Assembly: GCA_022678445.1 (NCBI GenBank)
Contig: JALBWU010000005.1
Coordinates: forward strand, 1 to 39,684
Direction: 5' to 3'
DNA: 39,684 nt
DNA from: Candidatus Aramenus sp. CH1
GTDB lineage: Archaea; Thermoproteota; Thermoprotei_A; Sulfolobales; Sulfolobaceae
Shown here: in pieces, positions 17,149-24,663 of the stretch
How positions within the stretch are numbered: the first letter of the stretch is position 1
Layout of the letters: each line of letters opens with the position of its first letter
Notes under the pieces: model-generated
Told to the model about the DNA's origin: nothing
Seen by the model: only the letters and a program-made list of their open reading frames with translations
The model's database searches: none
Made by a program: the position numbers and the translations under genes

Positions 17149-17869
17149 ACAGGACAGCTAGGATTTCCCTTTCACTGACGTCCCCAAGTAAGCTCCTTGC
17201 GTCAACCACGGGAAGGTAGCCTATGTTTTTCTCTGCCATTAAGAACCTAGCAGTCTCAATGGAGGAGTCTGGGGTTACCTTGTAGACAGAGACAGTCATA
17301 ACGTCTTTGGCCTTTATCTTCCTTATGTCCCTTCCTGACGCAAGTGGCCTAGCTATGTCCCTCACCGAAATTACGCCCACAGGTAGGCTTTCCTCTATAA
17401 CTACCGCGTGCCTCTTGTATTTCTCCTTCATAAACTGCACTATCTCGTCCAGCGTGGCGTCCTGTGATGATATTATTGGCTCAACGTTCATTATGTCTCC
17501 CACGTTCCCATTTGCCTCAATACGGCAGTACCTTATCAAGTCCCTTTCAGTTATAATACCTTGAATCCTGACTCCGTCCCCCACCAGTAGTGATCCTACG
17601 CCCTTCGCCGTGACTATCCTACAAGCTTCCTTTAAGTCGGCTTGTGGGGAAATAAAAACGAGGTCCCTTGACGCCAGCTTCCCCACTTCTTGGTCTAGCT
17701 TGTCCCAGTTGTACACCAAGTCCCTAATCGTCACTATGCTGTCGTTGCCTACCACTAACCTCCTCACGTTGTTGAGTATCATCTTCTGGATGACATCCTT
17801 CACTTTCGTCTCCGGGGACACTGATAGGACGTTCTCCGTCATTACGTCCATTACTCTCATATGGATCAC
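17141..17869 (-). CDS. Four-CBS-domain protein (two Bateman modules)
   Basis: The 242-residue protein consists of four CBS motifs, at about 3-55, 58-111, 122-175 and 185-240, each with the pattern DVM...V.P...V.........V...V.I..RD. Such proteins bind adenosine nucleotides such as AMP, ATP or SAM and act as energy sensors. There is no fused enzymatic domain. The start is a GTG at 17869 overlapping the stop of a 39-codon upstream gene (GTGA), with alternative ATGs at 17860 and 17851. It converges with lplA and overlaps it by 8 nt. Confidence 0.9.
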   Translation of the reverse strand: MIHMRVMDVMTENVLSVSPETKVKDVIQKMILNNVRRLVVGNDSIVTIRDLVYNWDKLDQEVGKLASRDLVFISPQADLKEACRIVTAKGVGSLLVGDGVRIQGIITERDLIRYCRIEANGNVGDIMNVEPIISSQDATLDEIVQFMKEKYKRHAVVIEESLPVGVISVRDIARPLASGRDIRKIKAKDVMTVSVYKVTPDSSIETARFLMAEKNIGYLPVVDARSLLGDVSEREILAVLSI

Positions 17870-17985
17870 GGTTTAGTTATCACGACTTCCCTGCACCTAG
17901 CAAGGCACTCTGAGATGTTAGTGAACCTCCACTGAGAGTTTGGCTTGAAGCACTCGGCCACACACGGGTCTTGCACCATAGACAT
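17866..17985 (-). CDS. Tiny twin-CX3C protein upstream of the CBS gene
   Basis: A 39-residue product begins at the ATG at 17985: MSMVQDPCVAEC..., then ...ECLARCREVVITKP. It has four cysteines in two CX3C pairs (C8/C12 and C28/C32) separated by 15 residues, like a small helical-hairpin disulfide or a metal-binding protein. A Shine-Dalgarno-like GGTGAT precedes the start. The stop codon shares bases with the GTG of the CBS gene, so the two are coupled. It was missed as too short for routine gene calling. A second ATG at 17979 is possible. The function is unknown. Confidence 0.6.
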   Translation of the reverse strand: MSMVQDPCVAECFKPNSQWRFTNISECLARCREVVITKP

Positions 17986-18062
17986 AGCATCACCACTTTT
18001 AGGTAGTGTTATTAAAGAAAAAAATCTTTATGTCGATTTTTATTTTATTAAGAGGTGTCACA

Positions 18063-18512
18063 GTGTTGAAAGAAAAGGTAGGAAACCTCGAGTTGGAGGT
18101 AAAGGCAATAGTAGACGTAGACGGAAACGAGTACAAGGTCGTTGACGTGCCGAACGCCGACGAGTACAAGGGCTTTCCTCCCTCATGGGAGTTCGTCAAG
18201 TCCCACATGCTCAACTGGAGGCCCTACTTCAAGGGGAAGATGGTTGAGTTCAACGGCATGCTGATCCCGGCTGTGAGCAACTATTTGCTAAACTTGGACG
18301 AGGAGATGTACGAGCTAGTAATGGCGGTGTACAACACGTTTAAGGTCAACAAGCCATCGATAGAGACCAACGTCAGCGTGGTGGTGACTGACCAGATAAA
18401 CGAGCTGGAGAGGAAGATAGGGAGGAGGTTGAGCGAGGAAGAGAAGACTTCTCTCTACATAAGGTATGCTGTGGAGCTGGCAATCCTTAGGGACGTTGGG
18501 TTACTGAACTGA
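18063..18512 (+). CDS. Hypothetical soluble protein preceding OsmC
   Basis: I do not recognise this 149-residue protein. The GTG at 18063 is chosen because gaggtg (18052-18057) gives a Shine-Dalgarno site; an upstream in-frame ATG at 18006 would place translation in the T-rich promoter region. It starts VLKEKVGNLELEVKAIVDVDGNEYKVVDV and includes SWEFVKSHMLNWRPYFKGK and a helical C-terminus (INELERKIGRRLSEEEKTSLYIRYAVELAILRDV). It has no membrane segment. It is followed after 10 nt by OsmC, so both probably share an mRNA. Confidence 0.7.
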   Translation: MLKEKVGNLELEVKAIVDVDGNEYKVVDVPNADEYKGFPPSWEFVKSHMLNWRPYFKGKMVEFNGMLIPAVSNYLLNLDEEMYELVMAVYNTFKVNKPSIETNVSVVVTDQINELERKIGRRLSEEEKTSLYIRYAVELAILRDVGLLN

Positions 18513-18522
18513 GGTAATGGTC

Positions 18523-18933
18523 ATGATGACGTTTACTGTTGAGGGAAAGCTAGAGGGGGACGTGGTAAGGGTCTGCGTGGCTGGGAGGGAGATGGAGATA
18601 GGACTTTTCGGCTCAGACTACCCGACCCCCGAGGAGGTTCTCCTTGCCTCAGCCCTCTCCTGCATGTTGCTTACGGTAAGGTACGTGGCTAGGGAAAAGG
18701 GAGTGGAGATAGAGGAGCTGAGCGGTTACATCGAGGGCACAATGGACCCTAGGGGCTTCCAGGGAGAGCCCGGGGTTCCTCCAGGTTTACTTGAGGTGGC
18801 CTACGACATAAAGGTCAAGAGCAGGGACAAGAGGATAAAGGAGATAATAGACCTCTCAGAAAAAAGGTGTCCCTTAAAGGATACCCTGTCCAGGCCAGTC
18901 AAGATAAGGGTAAATTGGTCGTTGGAGAGTTAG
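18523..18933 (+). CDS. OsmC/Ohr-family protein
   Basis: OsmC-like peroxidases reduce organic hydroperoxides using two cysteines. The 136-residue product has the diagnostic PTPEEVLLASALSCMLLTV with the first Cys and KRCPLKDTLSRPV with the second, at the expected spacing. Three clustered ATGs (18517, 18523, 18526) are possible; gaggt at 18511-18515 is spaced 7 nt from the ATG at 18523. The protein lies in an operon with the upstream unknown gene. Hydroperoxide detoxification is plausible but unproven. Confidence 0.85.
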   Translation: MMTFTVEGKLEGDVVRVCVAGREMEIGLFGSDYPTPEEVLLASALSCMLLTVRYVAREKGVEIEELSGYIEGTMDPRGFQGEPGVPPGLLEVAYDIKVKSRDKRIKEIIDLSEKRCPLKDTLSRPVKIRVNWSLES

Positions 18934-18935
18934 CC

Positions 18936-19193
18936 TCACCTTCTCAGTTGGACGAAAATGTAGGTAGCGACAACTATTAGGAGCACGTCTAGGACGAAGG
19001 CGGTGAGGGCGGTTCCCGTGGTGAAGGGTAGCGGTCTGCCAACGAGAGGGACTGGGAGCACCCTAGTGAGACCCAAGAGGAGGTAGTTCGCCCACCAGTA
19101 AACAAGTTCAAGGGCGTAGACGAATTTGAATACCAGCAGCTTGAAAGTTAGGATGAAGAGGATTCCAGCAATTATTGCCAGTAAGGCGTCCAC
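18936..19193 (-). CDS. Small two-TM membrane protein
   Basis: An 85-residue GTG-started protein with one hydrophobic helix at about 4-28 (LLAIIAGILFILTFKLLVFKFVYALEL), a Pro-rich middle loop (LPVPLVGRPLPFTTG) and a second helix at about 58-80, ending FVQLRR. The function is unknown. It sits tail-to-tail with osmC, 2 nt apart. Confidence 0.6.
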   Translation of the reverse strand: MDALLAIIAGILFILTFKLLVFKFVYALELVYWWANYLLLGLTRVLPVPLVGRPLPFTTGTALTAFVLDVLLIVVATYIFVQLRR

Positions 19194-19241
19194 TAGGAAG
19201 AAGGTTCTAAAGGGTGAAGGTACTAAAGGGCTAGTTGAGAG

Positions 19242-19325
19242 CTAGAGGTGCACGTAGGCCCACGCAAACGACAGTACTCCGCCTATTATCCCTACAATAA
19301 ACTGATCCTTCTTAACGTTTTGCAT
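19242..19325 (-). CDS. 27-residue putative membrane peptide
   Basis: The minus strand has ATG at 19325 and TAG at 19242-19244, encoding MQNVKKDQFIVGIIGGVLSF and a short end AWAYVHL. It has a positively charged N-terminus and one Gly-rich hydrophobic helix. A TATA-like ctttatt (about 19350-19357) lies about 28 nt upstream, suggesting a leaderless transcript. Such mini-proteins are often subunits of membrane complexes. Very short, hence low confidence. Confidence 0.4.
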   Translation of the reverse strand: MQNVKKDQFIVGIIGGVLSFAWAYVHL

Positions 19326-19419
19326 GGGATATAGTAACTTTCAAGGTCCTCAATAAAGATTTCTCTTACTGATTTGGGCAAATACTTAATACCGGTAGAT
19401 GAGACCCCATATAGAGAAC

Positions 19420-19665
19420 ATGAGCAAAAAGGACAAGAAGGCACCTGGACTAGTTGAGGTAGCTGTTCTCACAATCTCCGTAATTGTGCTGATAGTTGGG
19501 GGCATAGCATTCGGGATGGCTTCAATACACGCTTCCTCTACGCACTCCTCATCCATGGGCACTTCCTCAACCCCCGCTTCATCAACGTCGACCTCTTCGA
19601 CTTCCTCAACCTCCTCAACTTCTACTAGCACTTCCAGTAGTTCCTCTGGGTACGTATGGGGTTAA
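19420..19665 (+). CDS. Single-TM protein with an extreme Ser/Thr-rich tail
   Basis: The ATG at 19420 gives an 81-residue product; an upstream ATG at 19399 would add 7 residues, but a TATA-like aaatactta (centre about 19384) predicts transcription starting near 19410, after it. MSKKDKKAPGLVEV is followed by a hydrophobic helix (VLTISVIVLIVGGIAFGMAS) and then about 40 residues almost only Ser and Thr, ending GYVWG. The cytoplasmic side is basic, so the Ser/Thr tail is predicted outside the cell, where Sulfolobales O- or N-glycosylation is likely. It overlaps the start region of the following polytopic gene. Confidence 0.65.
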   Translation: MSKKDKKAPGLVEVAVLTISVIVLIVGGIAFGMASIHASSTHSSSMGTSSTPASSTSTSSTSSTSSTSTSTSSSSSGYVWG

Positions 19666-19667
19666 CA

Positions 19668-20639
19668 ATGCGAGTCTTAAGCCAAGTAGTGCTTTTTTCT
19701 TTCGTCTTTGGCTCCATCGGACCCCTGGAAGTCTCATATCTCCTCTCGAAGGGCAACGCCCTTGAGTCTGTCATGGCGTTTCTGCTCTTCTCGCCCACAG
19801 TGTTGGTCTTGTACTCTGCGATGAAGTTGAAGGCTAGTTACGGGGGCCTCTATGACCAAATCAAGGCATTCTTACCTAATGCATCGATGCTTTTCGCAGT
19901 TCTCTGGACGATTTCCTACTTCCTATATTTATGTTATACAGTGTACTTCATAACCTATTACGTCCTTCCCCTGTCCGGAGCCCAGTTCATTGCAACTACG
20001 CTCTCCTTAATTGGCTTGATAACCTTGGTCGCCCTCCTAGACCTAGAGCCCTACTCGGCAGTCCCACTGTCCCTACTACAGCTAGTGATCATGATCCCGA
20101 TCCCCCACCTCTGGTCCCCTAAGCATTTAGACCTAACCGTGAGCCTGCCATCTGTCGCGTCCAGTTCACTCCTTCCAGTTTGCATAACCCTCTCTTCGTT
20201 CCTCGGGGAGAGGTTAGCCAAGGACGTCTACCTTCTTCCTATAAGCTACGCCTTAGCCTCGGGGCTCGCAGTTATCGACTCCTTTTTTGCACCAGCTAAC
20301 CTAACCTACCTCTTTACGTCCTTCGCTTCCCTAGGCCTCATACTCGTCGAGTTCTTCGCCGTGAAGAACGTGTTGGTGAAGTCGTTTGGGTGGAGGAAGG
20401 GCCTTGTGGTGGGAGGGTTCGTTGCCCTCTCACTAGTTGGTTTAGTGGACCCCTCCGCCTACTATAACTACCTCATTATACCTTCCCTGATAGCCCTTTA
20501 CGCTTCCTTATCAATCTTCTTTGCTTCCGCCTCCATTTACTACGCGAGAAAGGGGTCCTTTGAGCTTATCTTCTCTTCCTTGTCTACGGCTTTGATGGTG
20601 TACGGCCTTTACACCTCCGTGACCCCTATACTCACCTAG
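19668..20639 (+). CDS. Polytopic membrane protein, possibly a divergent APC-type transporter
   Basis: A 323-residue product with about 9-10 hydrophobic helices. The N-terminal VVLFSFVFGSIGPLEVSYLLSKG resembles the TM1 region of APC or spore-germination-type transporters. An ATG at 19656 inside the previous gene is also possible, but ggggt at 19658-19662 spaces well to the ATG at 19668. It probably shares an mRNA with the Ser/Thr-tailed protein. The substrate is unknown and the family call is weak. Confidence 0.6.
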   Translation: MRVLSQVVLFSFVFGSIGPLEVSYLLSKGNALESVMAFLLFSPTVLVLYSAMKLKASYGGLYDQIKAFLPNASMLFAVLWTISYFLYLCYTVYFITYYVLPLSGAQFIATTLSLIGLITLVALLDLEPYSAVPLSLLQLVIMIPIPHLWSPKHLDLTVSLPSVASSSLLPVCITLSSFLGERLAKDVYLLPISYALASGLAVIDSFFAPANLTYLFTSFASLGLILVEFFAVKNVLVKSFGWRKGLVVGGFVALSLVGLVDPSAYYNYLIIPSLIALYASLSIFFASASIYYARKGSFELIFSSLSTALMVYGLYTSVTPILT

Positions 20640-20706
20640 AGGGGCAATTGTCATCTCAAAATAAGTTAACTTTATAAAATAAATTATCAAAAAATAACTG
20701 ATAGTT

Positions 20707-21042
20707 ATGTCCTCCTCCCACTCTGAGGAACTCATGAAGCCCGGAGAAAGGCAACTAATGGAGATAAGGAGCTACTTGTTCGACCTCCTGGACGCAGTTA
20801 ACTCCCTAGTGGAGTCCAATAGGCAAGTGGTGAACAGGGTAGGAGCTAAGCTGTTGGTTTCCCTCGAGCTAGTGACCATGCAGAGGTACGACCTCGAGCT
20901 AGTAATGAGGGAGTACTGGGGACAGTTCAAGTCAGCCATAATGGATCTAGCGAACTCTCCAGAGCTCAAGGACAAGATGGGCGACATCCTCAACATCGTT
21001 AACAAAATAGAGGAGCTGAAGAAGGAAGCCGGTTTTAGTTAG
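20707..21042 (+). CDS. Hypothetical all-helical protein
   Basis: I do not recognise this 111-residue protein. It is predicted nearly all helical: ERQLMEIRSYLFDLLDAVNSLVE, VGAKLLVSLELVTMQRYDLELVMREYWGQF and KDKMGDILNIVNKIEELKKEAG, the last a likely coiled coil. It has no Cys and no membrane segment. A TATA box (ctttataaaa, 20670-20679) gives a transcript with a leader of a few bases before the ATG at 20707. Confidence 0.65.
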   Translation: MSSSHSEELMKPGERQLMEIRSYLFDLLDAVNSLVESNRQVVNRVGAKLLVSLELVTMQRYDLELVMREYWGQFKSAIMDLANSPELKDKMGDILNIVNKIEELKKEAGFS

Positions 21043-21083
21043 CGTTATATTCTTTTTATCCATTTATTTTTGTCTGGGCTGAA

Positions 21084-21752
21084 ATGATAGAGATAAAGTT
21101 CTTCCATGACGTCCTCTGTCCCTTCTGCTTCATGACAAACGTTAGGCTCAAGAACGTGCTCAAGGACTTCAAGGGAGAGGTGAGACTAAAGCACAAGGCC
21201 TTCATGATGATCTCCTCCTTGGACGACTTGAAGGCGATAGCGCCCACCGAGGAGGACGCCAGAGAGGTGTTCAAGAACGAGTTCTCCATCCTGAAGAGGT
21301 ATATGAAGGACTACGACCCTGAGAAGCCAATATCCAAGGGCAAGATAGGCTACGTCTGGTCCCTCCCCCCGCTTATGGCTTGTAAGGCAGCGGAGTTCCA
21401 GAGGGGAGACGACGGGCACTGGGAGTACTTCACGAGGGCACAGGAAAAGTTCTTCCTGGAGGGGGAGAACGTGGCCGATGACCAAGTGCTCATAGAGATT
21501 GCCGAGGAAGTAGGGTTAGACGTAGAGAGGTTTAAGAGGGACTTCAAGTCAAAGGAGGCAAAGCTCGCGGTGATGGAGGACGAAGCAGAGGCAAAGGCCA
21601 TGGGCATAAGGGGAGTACCAGCCCTCGTCATAAACGACAAGTGGTTGATAAGGGGTCTGCAGACGGAGGATTACTTGAGGAAGGTGATAGAGGACCTCGT
21701 GAAGAACGGCGAGCCAAAGGCCGTTGAACTAAAAGCTTATTGGGAACAATAA
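21084..21752 (+). CDS. DsbA/FrnE-family thioredoxin-fold oxidoreductase
   Basis: The 222-residue protein opens with IEIKFFHDVLCPFCFMTNVRL, placing a CPFC redox motif at C12-C15, followed by a helical insertion (about residues 60-150) and a C-terminal RGVPALVIND with the cis-Pro of the thioredoxin fold. This is the FrnE/DsbA layout, acting as thiol-disulfide oxidoreductase or on glutathione-like conjugates. It lacks a signal peptide, so it is cytoplasmic. The CBS gene follows after 7 nt. A TATA-like ctttttatc (about 21052-21060) lies 26-28 nt before the ATG. Confidence 0.85.
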   Translation: MIEIKFFHDVLCPFCFMTNVRLKNVLKDFKGEVRLKHKAFMMISSLDDLKAIAPTEEDAREVFKNEFSILKRYMKDYDPEKPISKGKIGYVWSLPPLMACKAAEFQRGDDGHWEYFTRAQEKFFLEGENVADDQVLIEIAEEVGLDVERFKRDFKSKEAKLAVMEDEAEAKAMGIRGVPALVINDKWLIRGLQTEDYLRKVIEDLVKNGEPKAVELKAYWEQ

Positions 21753-21759
21753 AGAGAAT

Positions 21760-22149
21760 ATGGATATGGCGAAAGTAAAAGACTACATGTCGTCACCGAT
21801 TTTCCAAGTAGAGGCAAATACGTCGATCCAAGAGGTATGTAAGTTAATGGTGGAGAGAGGAGTTGGCTCAGTGTTGGTAACAGAGCAGGGCCAACCCAAG
21901 GGCATTTTCACGGACAGGGACGCGGTTAGGGCGTTTGCCATGGGTTTCTCTCCATCAGACGAAGTTAGGCTTGTCTCAACCATGGGCAACCTAGAGGTAA
22001 TAGACATGGACGACGACGTACTCAAGGCCATAGAGATAATGACCAAGAAGAAGATAAGGCACCTACCAGTTAAGGACGACGAGGGCAACATAATAGGGAT
22101 GCTGTCCATCCTGGACGCGTCGAGGGCCATGAGTGATTTAAGTAAGTAG
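21760..22149 (+). CDS. CBS-pair protein
   Basis: A 129-residue single Bateman module. CBS1 is at about 8-62 (VKDYMSSPIFQVEANTSI..., VGSVLVTEQGQPKGIFTDRD) and CBS2 at about 72-127 (LEVIDMDDDVLKAIEIMTKKKIRHLPVKDDEGNIIGMLSILDA). Such modules bind adenosine ligands. It follows the DsbA-like gene after 7 nt, so the two may be cotranscribed; the relation is not known. Confidence 0.88.
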   Translation: MDMAKVKDYMSSPIFQVEANTSIQEVCKLMVERGVGSVLVTEQGQPKGIFTDRDAVRAFAMGFSPSDEVRLVSTMGNLEVIDMDDDVLKAIEIMTKKKIRHLPVKDDEGNIIGMLSILDASRAMSDLSK

Positions 22150-22180
22150 TGAAATATTTCTTTTCGATCTAATTATCAAT

Positions 22181-22190
22181 TAAAAATATT
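22181..22190 (+). promoter_or_regulatory. TATA box of the methyltransferase-like gene
   Basis: taaaaatatt is centred about 28 nt before the GTG at 22216, giving a leaderless transcript from a GTG. This supports the GTG start. Confidence 0.5.
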
Positions 22191-22215
22191 TACCTTCACA
22201 CACAATAGTTACCAC

Positions 22216-22818
22216 GTGAAAGTTGCCTTTTTGACTAGGGACGGAGAGCTGTCTGCCCTCTGGAACGCTTTGAAGTTAGTGATATACGACGGGGCCAAGG
22301 AGGAAGTGAACTTTGGGCTCACTAGGAGTTCTTCGCTTAACCGCTGCGACTTTTTAGTTGGCACCTCCCTACTTGAGGGTGAGAAGGACGTCCTCAACAT
22401 GGTCGCCGACTTCGTGGTAGACGGGAAGAGGTTGGTGAGGGAGGTTGAGCTCCTCTCCTTTGAGTACCCAGAGGTGAAGGTGTCAGAGAGAACTCTGGCT
22501 GTTGGTATATGTCCCAAGGGTGCTGTCGCCTGCTTAACGTCAGTGCCCGGAGAGAACGCCGTTCGCTCTATTTACCCCTTCCCTTTCAGGGACTCCTCGC
22601 TAGACAAGGTCGTCTTTTTCGAGGTTCTCGACTACGACATGGTGAGGGAGGCAAACAGAGTCTTAAGGAAGGGAGGGGAAGTAGAGCTCTGGGTCAGGGA
22701 TGAGGTCTACGGAGGGGTAAACCCTAGCGTCGCGTTGAAGTTTTTGATCCGCTTTCACGTCCAAGGAGCGTCGCTGAGGGGCAAGTACTGGGTGATAAAA
22801 GGTAAAAAACTAAAATGA
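22216..22818 (+). CDS. Methyltransferase-like protein lacking a recognisable SAM motif I
   Basis: The C-terminal half resembles the end of class I methyltransferases: YPFPFRDSSLDKVVFFEVL then REANRVLRKGGEVELWVRD (about residues 118-164). The N-terminal half (residues 1-110) has a strand/helix pattern without a visible GxGxG. It is therefore either a degenerate enzyme or a SAM-fold scaffold. It lies 12 nt upstream of the second acyl-CoA synthetase, so they are likely cotranscribed. Confidence 0.55.
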   Translation: MKVAFLTRDGELSALWNALKLVIYDGAKEEVNFGLTRSSSLNRCDFLVGTSLLEGEKDVLNMVADFVVDGKRLVREVELLSFEYPEVKVSERTLAVGICPKGAVACLTSVPGENAVRSIYPFPFRDSSLDKVVFFEVLDYDMVREANRVLRKGGEVELWVRDEVYGGVNPSVALKFLIRFHVQGASLRGKYWVIKGKKLK

Positions 22819-22830
22819 GCAATTTCACTC

Positions 22831-24663
22831 ATGGACCCAGTTTACGCTAAGGCAAGGGAACTCTGGCGTTTCTCGATAAGGAACCCAGAGGCGTTCTGGG
22901 ACGGGATAGCTAGGGAGCTGGCCTGGTTCAAGTACTACGAGAAGGTGGTGGAGACAGACCCCCCCTATTACTACTGGTTCAAGGGAGGCAAGATAAACCC
23001 CACCTACAACGTATTTGACGCTCACCCAGAGAGGAAGAACAAGGTAGCCTTAATCTGGGAGAGCGAAAGCGGAGAGAGGAGGTCTCTTAGCTACCAAGAG
23101 CTCTTCGCTGAGGTCAACTCTCTTGCCTCCTCCCTCAAGGAAATAGGCGTGAAGAAGGGCGATGTAGTCACCATCTACATGCCTATGGTCCCGGAGGCTA
23201 TGGTGACAATGCTAGCCGTTGCGAGGATAGGAGCAGCGCACAGCGTGGTCTTTGCGGGCTTTGGATCCCAGGCGTTGAGGGACAGAATGAAGATGTCCTC
23301 CAGCTCCTTCCTCATCACGGCAGATGCTGGGTTCAGAAGGGGGAAGACGATAGACTACTTAAAGACCGTAAAGGAGGCCATAGAGGGAATGGACGTAAAT
23401 ATCGTTACTCTTGAAAGGCAGGGGAGGGTTATGGGTTACAACTTTAAGGACTTGACTTCTGGCCTAAAGAAGGTAAAGGCAGAGAGGAGTGACTCCCTTG
23501 ACCCCCTCTTCATCCTGTACACCTCTGGGACTACTGGGAAGCCAAAAGGGGTTGTGCACGCAGTGGGTCCCTACACAGTGTGGGCATACTTCCACGTTAA
23601 GTGGCTCTTCAACTTCGGAGAGGAGGACGTGTTCTTCTCCACCCCGGACATAGGCTGGATAAACGGGCACTCTTACAGCACCTACGGTCCCCTGCTCAAC
23701 GGGGCAACGGTGCTCTGGTTTGAGGGTGTCCCAGACTACCCTGATCCTGAGGTCTGGTGGTACCTAGTGGAGAAGTATAAGGTTACACACATGTGGGTAG
23801 CGCCGACTGCAGTGAGGCTACTGGTGAAGCACAACGTGAAGACCAAGTACGACATCTCATCTCTGAAAACTATTGTGAGCGCTGGGGAAATCCTGGGAGA
23901 AGAAGCGTGGAAGTGGCTCGTCGACCTAACCCAGGGGAAGACGTACGTGGTCGAGACTTGGGGGCAGACGGAGAACTCAGGGTTCATAACCTCCCCTAGT
24001 GGCTTCTACGTAGGGGGGATAAGCTACAAGAAGGGCTCGGTGGGCATCCCCTTACCGGGCATTGATGTGGCAGTAGTTGACGACAACGGCAACGAGCTAC
24101 CTCCAGGCCAGAAGGGAAACGTGATAATAAAGTCCTCCGCCCCAGCCTTTATGGTAGGGCTCTACAAGGACGACGAGAGGTACAGGCAGTACTTCTCCCG
24201 TTTTGGCTACTACTATACTGGGGACTACGGCTACGTGGACGAGGACGGCTACCTCTACATCTTGGGAAGGGGAGACGACGTCGTTAAGGTCGCCGGGCAC
24301 AGGCTGAGCCCAGCAGAGGTAGAGAACGCTGTCTTGGAAGTCCCAGAGGTGGCGGAGACGGCGGTGGTGGGCAAGGAAGACCCCATAAAGGGGAACGTCT
24401 TGGTGGCCTTCGTGACGCTGAAGGAAGGGGCTAGGCCTTCGGAGGAGCTCAAGGAGAGGATAAGGCAAACGGTGAGGAACTTGGTTGGGCCCGTAGCGTC
24501 GCTGGCCGACGTAATATTTTTAGACAAGTTGCCAAAGACTAGGACGGGGAAGATAATGAGGAGGGTACTGAGGGCAGTCGTGTCTGGAAAGGAAGTAGGG
24601 GACGTGAGCACCTTGGAGGAGACGGAAGCGCTGGAGGAGCTGAAGAGGGTGGTCAAGCCTTGA
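22831..24663 (+). CDS. AMP-forming acyl-CoA synthetase with widened acyl pocket
   Basis: The 610-residue protein has the acetyl-CoA-synthetase order of motifs: FAGFGSQALRDR, YTSGTTGKPKG at 230-240, DIGWINGHSYSTYGP, ETWGQTENSG (Gly at 378), YYTGDYGYVDEDGY, LGRGDDVVKVAGHRLSPAEVE, and PKTRTGKIMRR with K574. Compared with HQWWQTETGG of the synthetase at 6074, the second Trp is Gly. In acetyl-CoA synthetases this Trp closes the acyl pocket, and replacing it with Gly is known to admit longer chains; in Metallosphaera the same change gives 4-hydroxybutyrate activity (from memory). I infer a substrate larger than propionate, with 4-hydroxybutyrate as one candidate. A TTGA overlap links it to the CoA-transferase alpha gene. 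Confidence 0.85.
   Translation: MDPVYAKARELWRFSIRNPEAFWDGIARELAWFKYYEKVVETDPPYYYWFKGGKINPTYNVFDAHPERKNKVALIWESESGERRSLSYQELFAEVNSLASSLKEIGVKKGDVVTIYMPMVPEAMVTMLAVARIGAAHSVVFAGFGSQALRDRMKMSSSSFLITADAGFRRGKTIDYLKTVKEAIEGMDVNIVTLERQGRVMGYNFKDLTSGLKKVKAERSDSLDPLFILYTSGTTGKPKGVVHAVGPYTVWAYFHVKWLFNFGEEDVFFSTPDIGWINGHSYSTYGPLLNGATVLWFEGVPDYPDPEVWWYLVEKYKVTHMWVAPTAVRLLVKHNVKTKYDISSLKTIVSAGEILGEEAWKWLVDLTQGKTYVVETWGQTENSGFITSPSGFYVGGISYKKGSVGIPLPGIDVAVVDDNGNELPPGQKGNVIIKSSAPAFMVGLYKDDERYRQYFSRFGYYYTGDYGYVDEDGYLYILGRGDDVVKVAGHRLSPAEVENAVLEVPEVAETAVVGKEDPIKGNVLVAFVTLKEGARPSEELKERIRQTVRNLVGPVASLADVIFLDKLPKTRTGKIMRRVLRAVVSGKEVGDVSTLEETEALEELKRVVKP

Noticed and set aside
19386-19631. Minus-strand frame rich in Val, Glu and Asp
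   Set aside because: It is the reverse complement of the Ser/Thr-rich tail gene; repetitive codons keep it open by chance.
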